The notes beneath the pieces were generated by a model. That model was not told the DNA's origin. It ran no database searches and saw only the letters and a program-made list of their open reading frames with translations. 64,000 nucleotides of DNA from Neoarius graeffei. Lineage: Eukaryota > Chordata > Actinopteri > Siluriformes > Ariidae. The stretch covers positions 476,378-540,377 of the forward strand of contig NC_083582.1 of NCBI RefSeq assembly GCF_027579695.1. The letters run 5' to 3'. The position numbers were made by a program, and so were the translations under genes. This document shows, in pieces, positions 33,539 to 44,914 of the stretch (the stretch's first letter is position 1; the number at the start of each line of letters is the position of its first letter).

Positions 33539-33889
33539 ACTGCCAACCAGGTGAGTAAATTTAATTTTAATTTATAATTTGATTGGTTATTGATTGGTTG
33601 ACCGCCTGGTTGGTAGTAATTTCAAAAATAGAGACCCAGTAAATTCAGGTAAACCTCGTGTGGAGGCACGGGACGTAAGGACCCTCGTAGACTATTGAAG
33701 ATTAGATTAGACCTTTATTTATTTTAGACTCTTGTTTACGGGACGAGACGGGGCTAGTAGAGCCACGGGATTGGGCTGGTAAACCTCGTAATATTTGTTT
33801 ACGGGACGGTAAGCCTCGTGAAGACACTTCAAGGGGGAGAACTGTCACGAGAAGAGCGCGCTTTTAATCTTTGATTCCTTCGTGCGGCC

Positions 33890-35446
33890 ATGGGGGGTAG
33901 TTGTGGTAGTAAAGAGGTACTCAGACCCGATTCTGAAGACACTCCACGGGATTGGATGAATCGATGTGATTTGGGATTCTATACTGCTCCTTGGCTGGAC
34001 CTTCTAGCCAATTGGTCTACGAAACAATTTCAGTCTCGGTTAATTTATCCTCGTGCAGGGACTTTTAGACCAGAGTATCTAATTTCGGCACACAAACAGA
34101 TATATGAAGGATTTGGCAACCCAGAATGGGATTATGATTACATGACCAAAGGTTATTTAGAGTGGATTAGAATGAAGCCAATTTGGGATCATTTTCAGAA
34201 AATTAAAGAGACGAAAGAACAAAAGAATTCAATACCACATCCCAAGCGCAATGCAGAGGTGCAACCTGCTTTATTTCGATCCCTAGCCTCTGCTCCTCCG
34301 CTGATCGAGGAAACAAGAAACATTCCAAACATTCCTGTAGATACACCGGCGAACGCTTCATGTCCCGCTGATAACGTTCCTAGCGTATCTCATAACACAG
34401 GCGCTAGAAGGAAAACTGTAATGAGCAGAAGAAACGAGACAAACGAATCTCATACGGATTCTGACGATGAAATAAACACAGCTTGTGTGTGGGCGTGAAG
34501 AGGAAAGGGATTTAAGATCTATCCGCCTTCAGCATCAGAATTAAAAGACATTATCAAGCTATTGCCTTCGATAAACAACCCAGTCAATTTCGTAGACATG
34601 CTCGTAAGAATGTGCAGGCACAAACAAATGGTTGGTGCAGATTATCGCCTTCTCATGCATGCTGTTCTCGGTGATAAATATGATGAAGATGCATTGTTAG
34701 CAGCCGTCCCTTGTCTAAAACCGGAGAATGACGATTATGCTGTTACGGAGGTTAAAGAAGAAGAAGACGGTCAGACCACGACCAAACAGGTAATGAGGTT
34801 TTACTGGAAAGATATTGATAGAGCTATGAGAGAATTAAGGGAACAATTGACGCGTTATCTGCTCTCACGAAGACAGGCTAGCCGTGATCTTTCACAGGTT
34901 ACTAATTGTAAACAGGAGAAGGCTGAACTCACTTCCAAGTTTTTGACACGCTTTAGCGAGACATGGACTTGTTTGGGAAATATGCCACTGAACCAGCAGC
35001 AAAGCAATCCTCTCTTTATCTCGACATTTCTGAATAATTGTCGTCCTGATGTGCAGAAGGTGTTGAAACATCATTTGAGTGACCGGAGTAATATGATAGT
35101 GAGAGCTCTAGGGGAAAAGATTAGAATTTTGGAGGGAGATGATCTTTTGGATACTAAACAGGTGGCTTGTCTTTCCGTTGCTAGTGGTTACTCACAACAG
35201 AATTGGGGTGATCCACAAGGACGGGCGGGGAATAAGGGATTCCCCAGTGATAGATTGTGCTATTATTGTGGTAAAGAAGGACATTGGAAGCGCGAGTGTA
35301 GAAAGAAATGGATAGATGAGGATAGGGCACGTCAAAGAGCTGCTTCTGCTTCTTCTTCTAATCTTCAGCGTGGTGTGTCTTTTCCTTCTCCTCCCCCTCC
35401 TTCTCCTGCTTTGCCTACTGCAAGCGTAGGCCCATATCGAGCATAG
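33890..35446 (+). pseudogene. Element E gag, with one in-frame stop
   Basis: Starts MGGSCGSK at 33890. Gly at position 2 suits N-myristoylation of a matrix protein. The matrix-like part (about 200 codons) ends at TGA 34496-34498. The same frame then runs uninterrupted to TAG 35444-35446, with capsid-like sequence (about 34600-35200) and a CCHC zinc knuckle YYCGKEGHWKREC at about 35261-35300 for RNA packaging. The TGA would truncate gag, so this copy's particles would depend on readthrough or on other copies. Confidence 0.85.
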
Positions 35447-38400
35447 AGCTGCCTACAGAGCTGTGACCCCATGATGTTACATTGTTCTTTCGACTCTTAT
35501 CTAGCTAGTGATTTGCCTGTTGTAGAATTGGTTGTGGATGGAAAGGTGCTCCCTTTCTTAATTGACACTGGTGCTACAATGTCCTCGGTGGGAAAGTCAT
35601 ATGAGGGTCCGATGTCTAACAAAACCGTTCGCTCTGTGGGAATTGATGGGGTCCCTTTTCCTTCCCCTTGCACTCCTCCGTTACTGGTAACCTGTCCCGC
35701 TGACCCAGCACTTCGTAAACATCACTCTTTTGTGTTGATGTCACAGTGTCCTTTTAACTTAATGGGACGGGATCTAATGAGCCTGTTACATTTATCCATT
35801 TCGTTTCAGGGATCCAAGATGACAATTTGCACTCCTGACTCGCTGCCTCCTGCTTTATCTTATCTTTCTTCACATGTGACTGTGCCAAATATCTCTGCTG
35901 TTTGCATGACTTCTGTAAACTCTGTTATTCCCTCTGCTGACCCTTCTACGGCTTTGGCTGAAATTCCCTCCTCTCTTTGGGCTGAACAGAAGGATGAGGT
36001 AGGCCTGGTTAATTGTGTTCCTTATGAAGCTAAGCTGAAACATCTGCTCCCTGTTTATGTTAACCAGTATCCTCTCTCTGAGGATAAAGTCAAAGGGATT
36101 GATGTCATCCTCCGGTCTCTCCTTGAACAAGGCGTGGTGAGAGAGTGTATCAGCCCGTACAATACACCTGTCAACCCCGTGCCCAAGCCAGACGGTACCT
36201 GGCGTTTTACGCAGGACTTGCGTAAGATTAATGAACTAATTGTTCCTGTAGCACCTATTGTACCTGACGTTTCCTCTGTAATATCACAAGTTCCTGCTGA
36301 TCATTGCTGTTTCTCCGTCATTGATCTCTGCTCTGCTTTTTTCAGCGTTCCGGTTGGAGAAAACACACAGCCTTTGTTTGCGTTCACGCACAGACGGAAG
36401 CAGTATACTTGGACACGCCTACCACAAGGTTTTATTGATTCTCCAGCTGTGTTTTCAGCTGTAATTCGTAACGCACTTTGTGACCTCTCCCTCCCCCAGG
36501 GCTCTGTGATCCTGACCTACGCCGATGATCTTCTGATATCCGCTGAGTCCCCAGAAATCTGCCAAGCCGCATCATTGCACCTGCTCCAACATCTGGCAAA
36601 AAAGGGTTTCAAGGTTTCCAGAACCAAGCTCCAGTTCTGCAAAGACACTGTTAAGTATCTGGGCTTTGAACTTTCACAAGGTTGTCGTAAGCTGTCAGCT
36701 GATCGGGTGCAGGCGATTCTAGACACGAAACGCCCTGCCACTAAGCATGCCCTCATGTCTTTTCTGGGTCTTATCAATTACTGCAGACAATGGATCCCTG
36801 ACTGCTCCTCCTATGACAAGATTCTCCGTGCTGCAATCTCTCCTCAAGACCCACAGCGACATCCTTTGACCTGGACTGACACTATGATTAACGCTTATCA
36901 CTCCCTCAAAAGCGCTCTCTGCTCCGCCCCAGCTCTGGGTTTACCTGACTACTCCAAGCCCTTTCATCTCTACTCCTGTGAACAACAAGGTACGGCGTCT
37001 GGTGTTTTGGCTCAGGAGCATGGAGGGGGGATTCGTCCGTGTGCGTTCTTATCTAAAACATTAGACACTGTTGCTCAAGGCTTGCCTGCGTGTCTAAGAG
37101 CTGTCGCCGCCTGTGCTATGATGGTTTCAGATGCAGAGAAATTGGTTTTGTCTCACCCACTGATCTTGCACTCGTCACATCAAGTTAAACAGGTATTGCA
37201 AAATTTGCAGACTCAACATATGACTGCACAGCGACGCTCCGGATATGAAACCATTCTCCTTTCTACTGATAATCTCGAAATTCGAACCGCATCCTCTAAT
37301 ACTGTAGGTCACGCTCTCGCACGCCTTCTTAACTCTCAGGACGACACCTTAGAGGACACTGATCATGACTGTCTATCTGAAATCTTGCATACTACCAGTA
37401 TCAGGCCTGATCTTTCCTCCAGCCCTCTGGAGACTGGGGAAGTAATCTTTGTTGATGGCTCTTGTTCTAAACCTTCAGATAATGTTTTCCTCTGTGGCTA
37501 TTCTGTGTGTTCCCTGCCTGACATTGTACACGAGGCCTATGCTCTCCCGTTCTCTTCCGCTCAGGCAGCCGAATTGTATGCACTAATGCGTGCCTGTATT
37601 TTGTTTCAGGGCAAGGACGTCACTATCTACACAGACTCTCGTTATGCCTTTGGGGTGGCTCATGATTTTAGGAAGATTTGGCAGTCACGGGGCTTCCACG
37701 CAGCAGATGGGAAGCCCATTTCACACTCAACCTTAGTACAAAATCTTATTGATTCTTGTCATCTCCCTAGGTCACTCGCTATAGTCAAGACTAAAGCGCA
37801 TGCTTCGGGAAACACCCCTGAACGCATGGGTAACTCTCTTGCTGATCGTATGGCGAAATTTGCTGCTGCTTCTGGTGTCATGTCTCCTGGTCTAGACTCT
37901 TCATCATGTAATACATCTTGTCTTGCTAGTAGTTTGATCCCAGATTTAGACCTTATCTCTTTACAGGCTTCAGCTTCTCCAAATGATTCTGCCTTTTGGC
38001 AGCTACAAGATGCTTATGTCGCCTCTGATGGCCTATGGTACAGCCAAGATGGCCGTCTTTGCCTTCCATCACACTGCCTTCCTTTCCTTGTGCATGAATT
38101 TCATGGCGTAACACACCGTGCACGAAGGGGAGTAAAGGGGGACATGAACAAACTTTTCTGTATAGCTAATCTAAACAGTTTGGTGGATTCAATTCTCGAG
38201 AGATGCCTCATCTGCGCACAGAACAATCACTCCAAAGCAGTCGCGAAACACGAGTGTTTACCCATACCGACATCTCCATTCTCAGAATGGCAAATTGACT
38301 TCACACACATGCCTCCCTGTGGGCCGTTTAAATATCTCTTGGTGATTGTGGACAAATTTTCTAAATGGGTAGAAGCCTTTCCGTGTTCTAGAGAGAATGC

Positions 38401-39070
38401 AAAGGTAGTGACTCGTACGTTGGCAAAAGAAATAATACCTCGTTATGGGGTTCCTATTGCCATAGACTCAGACAAAGGTACCCCTTTCGCCTCAAAGGTC
38501 ACACAAGATCTGTGTAAGTATCTTTCACTAAACTGGCGCTTTCACATTCCATACCATCCTCAATCTTCTGGTATCGTAGAGCGTACTAATCGAACATTGA
38601 AAGACAAACTAACTAAGGCTATGCAGACCACGGGTTCCAGAAATTGGGTAGACCTATTGCCAGCCACACTGGCCGAAATTCGCATGACATCGAAGCCTAG
38701 TCTCGGCGGCTATTCCCCCTACGAGATCATTTTTGGGCGACCGTTCCCTGTCCCCTGGAGAAAAGGGACTCCGGCTCTGGGTACCTCTGATTTGAAGACA
38801 CATATGGATGAGTATTCTGCAGCCCTTATCGATAAATTGCATGAAATTTGTAATAAGGTCAATAGTACAATATCACTTCCACCATCGGCAAACACACACC
38901 CCTTCCAAGTGGGAGATAAGGTGCTGGTGCAATTTTTTAAACGATTTGGACAATTGGGAAAACCTCGATATAGTGAGCCTGCAGAAATAGTCGCCATTAC
39001 TCGTACTGCTGTTTTAACTGACCTTTTTCCACAGTGGATTCATGCCACCCGACTGAAGAAGGCTCCGTAA
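35447..39070 (+). CDS. Element E pol: protease, reverse transcriptase, RNase H, integrase
   Basis: In gag's frame after the TAG; the first ATG is at 35471, giving 1199 codons. Protease has LIDTGATMSS near residue 32-42. RT runs about 175-430 with a PVPKPDGTWRF-like lead, LPQGF and catalytic YADD. RNase H is about 655-800 with VDGSCS, E of AAELYAL, YTDSRYA and a terminal LADRMA. Integrase follows: an H/C zinc region (HEFHG...CLIC), then D (QIDFTH), D (IDSDKGTPF) and E (GIVERTN), with a C-terminal domain to the stop at 39068-39070. No break was seen. Expression depends on suppression of the gag TAG. Confidence 0.9.
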   Translation, partial: SCLQSCDPMMLHCSFDSYLASDLPVVELVVDGKVLPFLIDTGATMSSVGKSYEGPMSNKTVRSVGIDGVPFPSPCTPPLLVTCPADPALRKHHSFVLMSQCPFNLMGRDLMSLLHLSISFQGSKMTICTPDSLPPALSYLSSHVTVPNISAVCMTSVNSVIPSADPSTALAEIPSSLWAEQKDEVGLVNCVPYEAKLKHLLPVYVNQYPLSEDKVKGIDVILRSLLEQGVVRECISPYNTPVNPVPKPDGTWRFTQDLRKINELIVPVAPIVPDVSSVISQVPADHCCFSVIDLCSAFFSVPVGENTQPLFAFTHRRKQYTWTRLPQGFIDSPAVFSAVIRNALCDLSLPQGSVILTYADDLLISAESPEICQAASLHLLQHLAKKGFKVSRTKLQFCKDTVKYLGFELSQGCRKLSADRVQAILDTKRPATKHALMSFLGLINYCRQWIPDCSSYDKILRAAISPQDPQRHPLTWTDTMINAYHSLKSALCSAPALGLPDYSKPFHLYSCEQQGTASGVLAQEHGGGIRPCAFLSKTLDTVAQGLPACLRAVAACAMMVSDAEKLVLSHPLILHSSHQVKQVLQNLQTQHMTAQRRSGYETILLSTDNLEIRTASSNTVGHALARLLNSQDDTLEDTDHDCLSEILHTTSIRPDLSSSPLETGEVIFVDGSCSKPSDNVFLCGYSVCSLPDIVHEAYALPFSSAQAAELYALMRACILFQGKDVTIYTDSRYAFGVAHDFRKIWQSRGFHAADGKPISHSTLVQNLIDSCHLPRSLAIVKTKAHASGNTPERMGNSLADRMAKFAAASGVMSPGLDSSSCNTSCLASSLIPDLDLISLQASASPNDSAFWQLQDAYVASDGLWYSQDGRLCLPSHCLPFLVHEFHGVTHRARRGVKGDMNKLFCIANLNSLVDSILERCLICAQNNHSKAVAKHECLPIPTSPFSEWQIDFTHMPPCGPFKYLLVIVDKFSKWVEAFPCSRENAKVVTRTLAKEIIPRYGVPIAIDSDKGTPFASKVTQDLCKYLSLNWRFHIPYHPQSSGIVERTNRTLKDKLTKAMQTTGSRNWVDLLPATLAEIRMTSKPSLGGYSPYEIIFGRPFPVPWRKGTPALGTSDLKTHMDEYSAALIDKLHEICNKVNSTISLPPSANTHPFQVGDKVLVQFFKRFGQLGKPRYSEPAEIVAITRTAVLTDLFPQWIHATRLKKAP

Positions 39071-39286
39071 TAAAGTTGTGTTACAATCAGTTGCTATTAA
39101 CGCTTTTTGTGTCCCTATCTAGTCTCTTTCTCTCTCTCTCTCTTTCTCTCTCCCTTTCTCTGTGCTATAGAATTGACCTGTGTGCAAACGCTGACTGAGT
39201 TGTGCAGCCCGGCTGACTGAGAATCCGTTACTGCCCGTGAGACGTTGTGAACAAAGAGGGGAAGAGATCTTGCGCCCAGTCCAGAT

Positions 39287-40915
39287 TTGGAACCGTGGAA
39301 CCGAACCACCTCACTACAATCCATGATGGTCCACATCGCGGGTCTCATGACATCACTGCTCGGGGCAGGGCTACCCGCCCGAGCCTTCAGGATCACTTCC
39401 TTGCTCGGGGCAGGGTTACCCGCCCGAGCATTCGTGTCCGCTTCCTCTCTGCTCGGGGCAGGGTTACCCGCCCGAGCCTTCGTGGCTGCTGCATCTCTGC
39501 TCGGGGCAGGGTTACCCGCCCGAGCCTTCGTGACCATTTTCCTATTGCTCGGAGCAGGGTTACCCGCTGGAGCTGGACCTCGGGACAACATCTTCTGGCA
39601 ATTTGCTAACTGGACTGCACGGGCTCACACAAATGAAAGTTGTTATGTATGTCATTTGATGCCATCCTCCACTATTATTACACGCCCACCTTTGCCATTA
39701 TGCTCTGAAGCTTTATATTATGCTTGGGGGCCAAAAGGCCAACCTTCTAAATTTTGGGGCCCTTTCTGTAATTACTCTCCTCACCCTTCTGTGGTAGCAA
39801 AGTTAAACCAGACTTCTTCAGTACATGGCACAAATACCCCCGACATTATATTACAAGATTCTATTCTCACTACTCTGAAAGTAGATATGCCTTCTAATTT
39901 CACTTTCCCTCATTGTTTTAGAATGAATTACTCTCAAAAAAGTAATATTTATTTAGGACACATTCCTAAGTCTCAATGTAAGCAGATATATGATCAGAAT
40001 TCCGTCACCTCTCCATGTCCTCGCTGGATCCCAAATTCATGCCGATGTAAACCTCCGCTAACTGATTGTACACTCAACAGTATCGGATATATCCAAAATA
40101 CATGTAAAGCTCATCCTAATTGCGTTCCACCACACCCTAATAATTATCCTGGTGTTAAATTGGCATTAAACTGGTATTGGTACTGCGGTAATAGTAATCT
40201 CCTTGTTTCATTTCCCACTAAGTGGTCAGGCATTTGCGCTCCCATACAACTCAAAAACGCTATCACTGCTATCCATCCTCTCTCTGCTCATCGCCCAAAA
40301 CGAGATGTTATTCATAATTTTCCACCCCTGGAACATCATCTTACTACTCGGTGGCACAGGTTTTGGACATCAATGTTTCCTCATTTTGGTGTAGCTGATC
40401 TATGGAAGAATGTAGAATTAACACATTATCGCTTGGCCAGCTTTGTTAATGAAACCATTAAAGCTGTCGATGGTATTAAGACTGAATTAACCTCCCTGCG
40501 TCTAATGACTACTCAAAATCGTATGGCCCTTGATATTTTGTTAGCAGAAAAGGGGGGTGTTTGTGCTATGATTGGAGACAGCTGTTGCACTTTTATTCCC
40601 ACTAATGATAACCCGGATGGTGAAATAGGTGCAGCCGTACATCAAATGAGACAGATTGCTCAACAATTAGAACATGATGAACATGGGGATACGGCAGGGT
40701 GGGTGTGGTTTTCTAGACTGTTTGGTAATTTGTCTAGTTGGTCTGCTATTTTTTCTATGTGTATTCCTGTAGTGGTGATTGTTCTTTTGTTTATTTTTCT
40801 GGGACCTTGCATTCTGAGATGCTTGATGGACAGAATGCATAAGATGATTTATAGTCTTACCCGCAAACCTCTGCATAGAGAGAATAATGTATATTATCGT
40901 CCTGCTAGCGTGTAA
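39287..40915 (+). CDS. Element E envelope glycoprotein, intact frame
   Basis: 542 codons open from an ATG at 39287. The first ~100 codons contain a five-copy hydrophobic repeat. The surface subunit follows with several N-x-S/T sites and many Cys. The RPKR cleavage-like site is at 40292-40303. The transmembrane subunit has the conserved C-x6-CC motif (about 40562-40588), preceded by the usual immunosuppressive-type heptad segment. A strongly hydrophobic span is at about 40740-40812, then a short cytoplasmic tail. These are gamma-type env features. The true start or signal peptide is uncertain because of the repeat. No frame break was seen. Confidence 0.85.
   Translation: MEPWNRTTSLQSMMVHIAGLMTSLLGAGLPARAFRITSLLGAGLPARAFVSASSLLGAGLPARAFVAAASLLGAGLPARAFVTIFLLLGAGLPAGAGPRDNIFWQFANWTARAHTNESCYVCHLMPSSTIITRPPLPLCSEALYYAWGPKGQPSKFWGPFCNYSPHPSVVAKLNQTSSVHGTNTPDIILQDSILTTLKVDMPSNFTFPHCFRMNYSQKSNIYLGHIPKSQCKQIYDQNSVTSPCPRWIPNSCRCKPPLTDCTLNSIGYIQNTCKAHPNCVPPHPNNYPGVKLALNWYWYCGNSNLLVSFPTKWSGICAPIQLKNAITAIHPLSAHRPKRDVIHNFPPLEHHLTTRWHRFWTSMFPHFGVADLWKNVELTHYRLASFVNETIKAVDGIKTELTSLRLMTTQNRMALDILLAEKGGVCAMIGDSCCTFIPTNDNPDGEIGAAVHQMRQIAQQLEHDEHGDTAGWVWFSRLFGNLSSWSAIFSMCIPVVVIVLLFIFLGPCILRCLMDRMHKMIYSLTRKPLHRENNVYYRPASV
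39353..39572 (+). repeat. Five-copy hairpin-forming minisatellite in env leader
   Basis: Five units of about 45 nt, each containing GCTCGGGGCAGGG followed by a CCCGCCCGAGC-type arm, i.e. an imperfect inverted repeat. In the env frame each unit encodes LLGAGLPARAF. The fifth unit is diverged. An antisense frame (39115-39591) is only its shadow. Confidence 0.85.
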
Positions 40916-40990
40916 CACTAATCTTAATCATAATCTTACTTACTTACATATTTACTTAAAAAATCTAAAGTTAATACTGTGATTAGTATT

Positions 40991-41000
40991 AAAGGGGGGG
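40991..41000 (+). promoter_or_regulatory. Element E polypurine tract
   Basis: aaaggggggg lies two bases before the 3' LTR, the usual position of the plus-strand primer. Confidence 0.85.
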
Positions 41001-41002
41001 AT

Positions 41003-42196
41003 TGTTGGGTCAAAAATTATTATATGTAGATTATGATCAGAATATGAATCAGAATCAGTAGGTTAAATCAGGATATATGTAGGTGTATATGTAAGTTTAG
41101 TGAAATAGTGATTCTTAGCTTATTCTGTGTTAAGATTTAGTTTGAAATGACCTTAGGTCCGGCTGGACATTGTTTGGGAACATTTTGTTTATGAATGTGT
41201 ATTTTTGAACAGAGACGTGTCTGAAGGTCTGTTTTAGTGTCAGATCGACTCATACCACACTCAGAAATAGTAGAATTAAAGTTCATGATTATGCTTATTC
41301 ATTCAGTTGAATCTTAGGTCATGGCTTCATAAAGGCTATGAAATACACTGAAATATATTGAAATATACTATGGTAATGATTAATATTAGTTTTATAGATC
41401 CCGTAATTAATGAATACATTCCGTGATTAATGTTAGTTTCATAGTTCTAGATTAGTTTCATAATGACATTATAATTATAATTAAGATCTCATGATTCTAA
41501 GGATTTTTAGTTTAAGAGCATTAACCTAATTTAGTTATAAGTTTAATCCTGTTAGTGGTTTAATTGTTCTCTCTCTTTCAGACATATTCTCATTGTACTT
41601 GTGGTTAAGTTGTTCTTTTTTTTATGTTTATTCTCTTATAACATTCATTATTAAGAGCTGATTGTTATTTGTTAATTACTTATGTTGATGGAATCAAGAT
41701 AATCAAGATTATTACTGACTGACCACACATTCATGTGTTAAGAATTATTCATGTTAATCATTAAGAATTAGTACGATCCTTTCTGTGCAAACTAGTGTTT
41801 TTTGACCTTCTTCGTAGGCAAACATTAAACATTATCTATGTTTATACATTCCAAACTATTCCACGAAGAATCAGACATAACATCTATCTGTACCTTATTG
41901 TCAGCAAAAATGTTATTATATTATTATGATTGATTCAAGATCATTACACACTTCTACATAGACACACACACATAGACACACACACACACACGAAGACAAA
42001 ACATAAACACAGCAACACTATAAGACATTCCCACAAATGTTTTCATTCAGACGAAGCGAGCGAATAAACTGGCATGTGAACAACCCACACGTGTTCTCCT
42101 GTCTGTTTCTGAGCGATTCGTCTCCTTGTCTCCTTCGGGCCCGAAGGGAAGGCATTCACGAAGGAATCCAGGGTCTCTTTCTGGGTGAACCCAACA
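41003..42196 (+). repeat. Element E 3' LTR
   Basis: Nearly identical to 32314-33517. Noted differences are atctgtg/atctatg, a missing 'at' near 41908 and one ctccttgt unit fewer near 42120-42136. Confidence 0.92.
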
Positions 42197-42201
42197 CCCT
42201 C

Positions 42202-44914
42202 CTCGTGGCAGACTGTTTTCCCTTTCTCAGCCAGAACGCAAGGCCATGGAGGAGTACATCAAGGAGGCCTTGGCCTCTGGGTTCATTCGACCCTCCACCT
42301 CACCTGCTGGTGCCGGCTTCTTCTTTGTCGGCAAGAAGGATGGGGGGCTCCGGCCATGTATTGATTATAGGGGCCTGAACAAGATCACCATGCACAACCG
42401 CTATCCCCTTCTGCTGATGTCCACAGCATTCGACCTGCTCCAAGGCGCCACCATCTTCACCAAGTTGGACTTACGGAACGCATACCATCTCGTCCGTATC
42501 TGACAGGGAGACGAGTGGAAGACCGCCTTTAACACCCCATCAGGGCACTATGAGTACCAGGTCATGCCCTTCGGACTCACCAATGCACCAGCTGTTTTTC
42601 AGGCCCTTATCAATGACGTCTTGAGGGATATGATTAATCAATACGTTTTCGTCTACCTCGACAACATCCTGATATTCTCCAAGACCTTACAGGAGCACTG
42701 CCACCATGTCCGCCAAGTCCTCCAGAGAGTTTTACAGAATAATCTGTTTGCTAAAGCCCAGAAATGCGAGTTTCATGTCCCCGAGGTCTCCTTCCTGGGA
42801 TTTATCATATGAACGGGGCAACTCCAAATGGACCCAGCCAAGACCCTGGCCGTCCAGGACTGGCCTACTCCCAAGTCCGTTAAGGAGGTTCAGTGGTTCT
42901 TAGGATTCGCTAACTTCTACCGCAAGTTCATCAGGAACTTCAGCTCCATAGCAGTACCTATGTCGGACCTCACCAAAAGGACTGGTGGTTCCTATGTCTG
43001 GTCCCCTCAGGCGGAAAAGGCGTTTAATGACCTCAAACACCGCTTTTGCACGGCACCTATTCTGGTTCTCCCGGACACCTCCCAACCATTCATCGTGGAG
43101 GTGGACGCCTTGGACAGTGGTGTCGGCGCGGTGCTCTCTCAATGCTCAGAAGGGAAGCTGCATCCCTGCACTTACTTCTCCCACCGCCTGAGCCCTGCAG
43201 AGTCCCGCTATGATGTGGGGGATCGGGAACTGCTAGCGGTTAAACGAGCCCTTGAGGAGTGGAGGCACTGGCTGGAGGGAGCGCAACATCCATTCCTGGT
43301 GTGGACCGACCATAAGAACCTGGAGTACCTCCAGCAAGCCAAGAGGCTGAACCCACAACAGGCTAGGTGGGCTTTGTTTTTCAGCCGTTTCAATTTCACT
43401 CTATCATACCGCCCGGGCTCTAAGAACACCAAACCGGACGCACTCTCCAGGCTGTTCTCACCCAACAACAGGGAGAGTGAAGTTGGGCCTGTCATCCCTG
43501 TATCCCGGATTGTGGATCCTGTCCGCTGGGGTATTGAGGAGACCGTTCGACAAGCTCAACGCCGGGACCCTGATCCTGGGACGGGGCCACCGGGCCTCCT
43601 GTATGTCCCTCGTCAAGCCTGGGCCAAGGTTCTCCAGTGGGCTCACTCTTCCCCTCTCACCGCCCACCCGGGAGCTCGGAGGACCCTGGACTTCCTGAAA
43701 AGACGCTTCTGGTGGCCTAATATGGAGAAGGAAGTAAGGTCATTCATCCTGTCCTGTGAGGTCTGCACCAGAACCAAGAACCCGCGACAGCGTCCCCAGG
43801 GTCTCCTGCATCCTCTGCCTATTCCCTGGCGTCCCTGGTCCCACGTGGCGGTTGACTTCATCACGGGTCTCCCTGAGTCTCAAAGTAACACTGTCATTTT
43901 GGTCATTGTGGACAGATTCTCCAAGGCCTGATGCTTTATACCACTGTGCAAACTCCCTTCTGCCCTTGACACTGCTAAATTGCTATTTAATCACGTCTTC
44001 CGAGTCTTTGGTCTTCCACAGGACATCGTCTCTGACCGGGGGCCCCAGTTCTCCTCCCGAGTGTGGCACGGCTTCTGCAAACTCATCGGGGCCACTGCCA
44101 GCCTCTCCTCTGGGCTCCACCCCCAGTCCAATGGCCAGATGGAGAGGCTCAACCAAGACCTGGAAACCACCCTGCGAGGCCTGGCTATGGATAACCCGAC
44201 ATTGTGGAGCACCTGGCTGCCATGGGCTGAGTACGCCCACAACACTCTGCAGTCATCGGCCACCAAGCTGTCGCCATTCCAGTGCCAATTTGGGTTCCAG
44301 CCACCTCTGTTCCCGGACCAGAACGCTGGGGTGCCCTCAGTCAACCAATACGTGAGATGGTGTCGCAAGACCTGGAGCAAGGTCAGGAGGACACTCATCC
44401 AGACCTCCAGTACCAACCAGACTCAGGCCAACCGCCATAGGAGACCTGCCTACACTTTCCACTCTGGGCAGCAGGTTTGGCTGTCCACCAAGGACCTTCC
44501 GCTGCGGGTGGAGAACTGCAAGCTTGCTCCTTGCTACATTGGCCCCTTCAAGGTTGTACACAGAGTTAACCCTGTCTCCTACCAGCTCCAGTTACCACGT
44601 ACGCTAAGGATTAACCCCACATTCCATGTTTCCCTGTTGCGGCCCGTACTGACGTCCACATATGCCCCTGCCCCTAGGAACCCCCCGCCCCCCCTCATCT
44701 ACCAGGGTCAGACTGTTTTCACCATGCGCCGCCTGCTGGACTCCCGCCGGGTTCGCGGGGGTCTCCAATATCTTGTGGACTGGGAGGGCTATGGCCCTGA
44801 GGAGCGCTGCTGGGTCCCAGCTTGGGACATACTAGACAAAGAACTTTGTCGGGACTTCCATTCAGCCCATCCTGATCATCCTGGGAACGTCAGGAGATGC
44901 TCCTGGGGGGGTCC
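42202..44914 (+). pseudogene. Element F RT, RNase H, integrase and chromodomain
   Basis: A continuation of 31878-32313 after the [54 protein letters not shown], then YLDN where an active enzyme has YLDD. RNase [27 protein letters not shown]. Integrase: zinc region (AHPG...CEVCTRTK), D ([10 protein letters not shown]), D (IVSDRGPQF), E (GQMERLNQ). The C-terminal chromodomain (about 44715-44850) has YLVDWEGYGPEERCWVPA and could guide integration to marked histones. In-frame stops at 42501, 42811 and 43929 and the RT change show it is dead. Confidence 0.85.

Larger units (their letters stand above)
32314..42196 (+). mobile_element. Element E: young class I-like endogenous retrovirus, LTR to LTR
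   Basis: LTRs 32314-33517 (1204 bp) and 41003-42196 (1194 bp) start TGTTGGG and end CCCAACA. By eye they differ by about one substitution plus 2- and 8-bp repeat-unit indels. Target duplication ccctc lies at 32309-32313 and 42197-42201, inside element F. The primer site is 33521-33538 and the polypurine tract 40991-41000. Order is gag, pol and env, all on plus. Gag and pol share one frame separated by TAG. Gamma/epsilon-type features are the stop-codon junction, the C-x6-CC env and the YADD RT. Only one disrupting stop was found (in gag). Confidence 0.93.

Noticed and set aside
39115..39591. Minus-strand frame with repeated RAGNPAPS
   Set aside because: It is the antisense of the env leader minisatellite and has no independent support.
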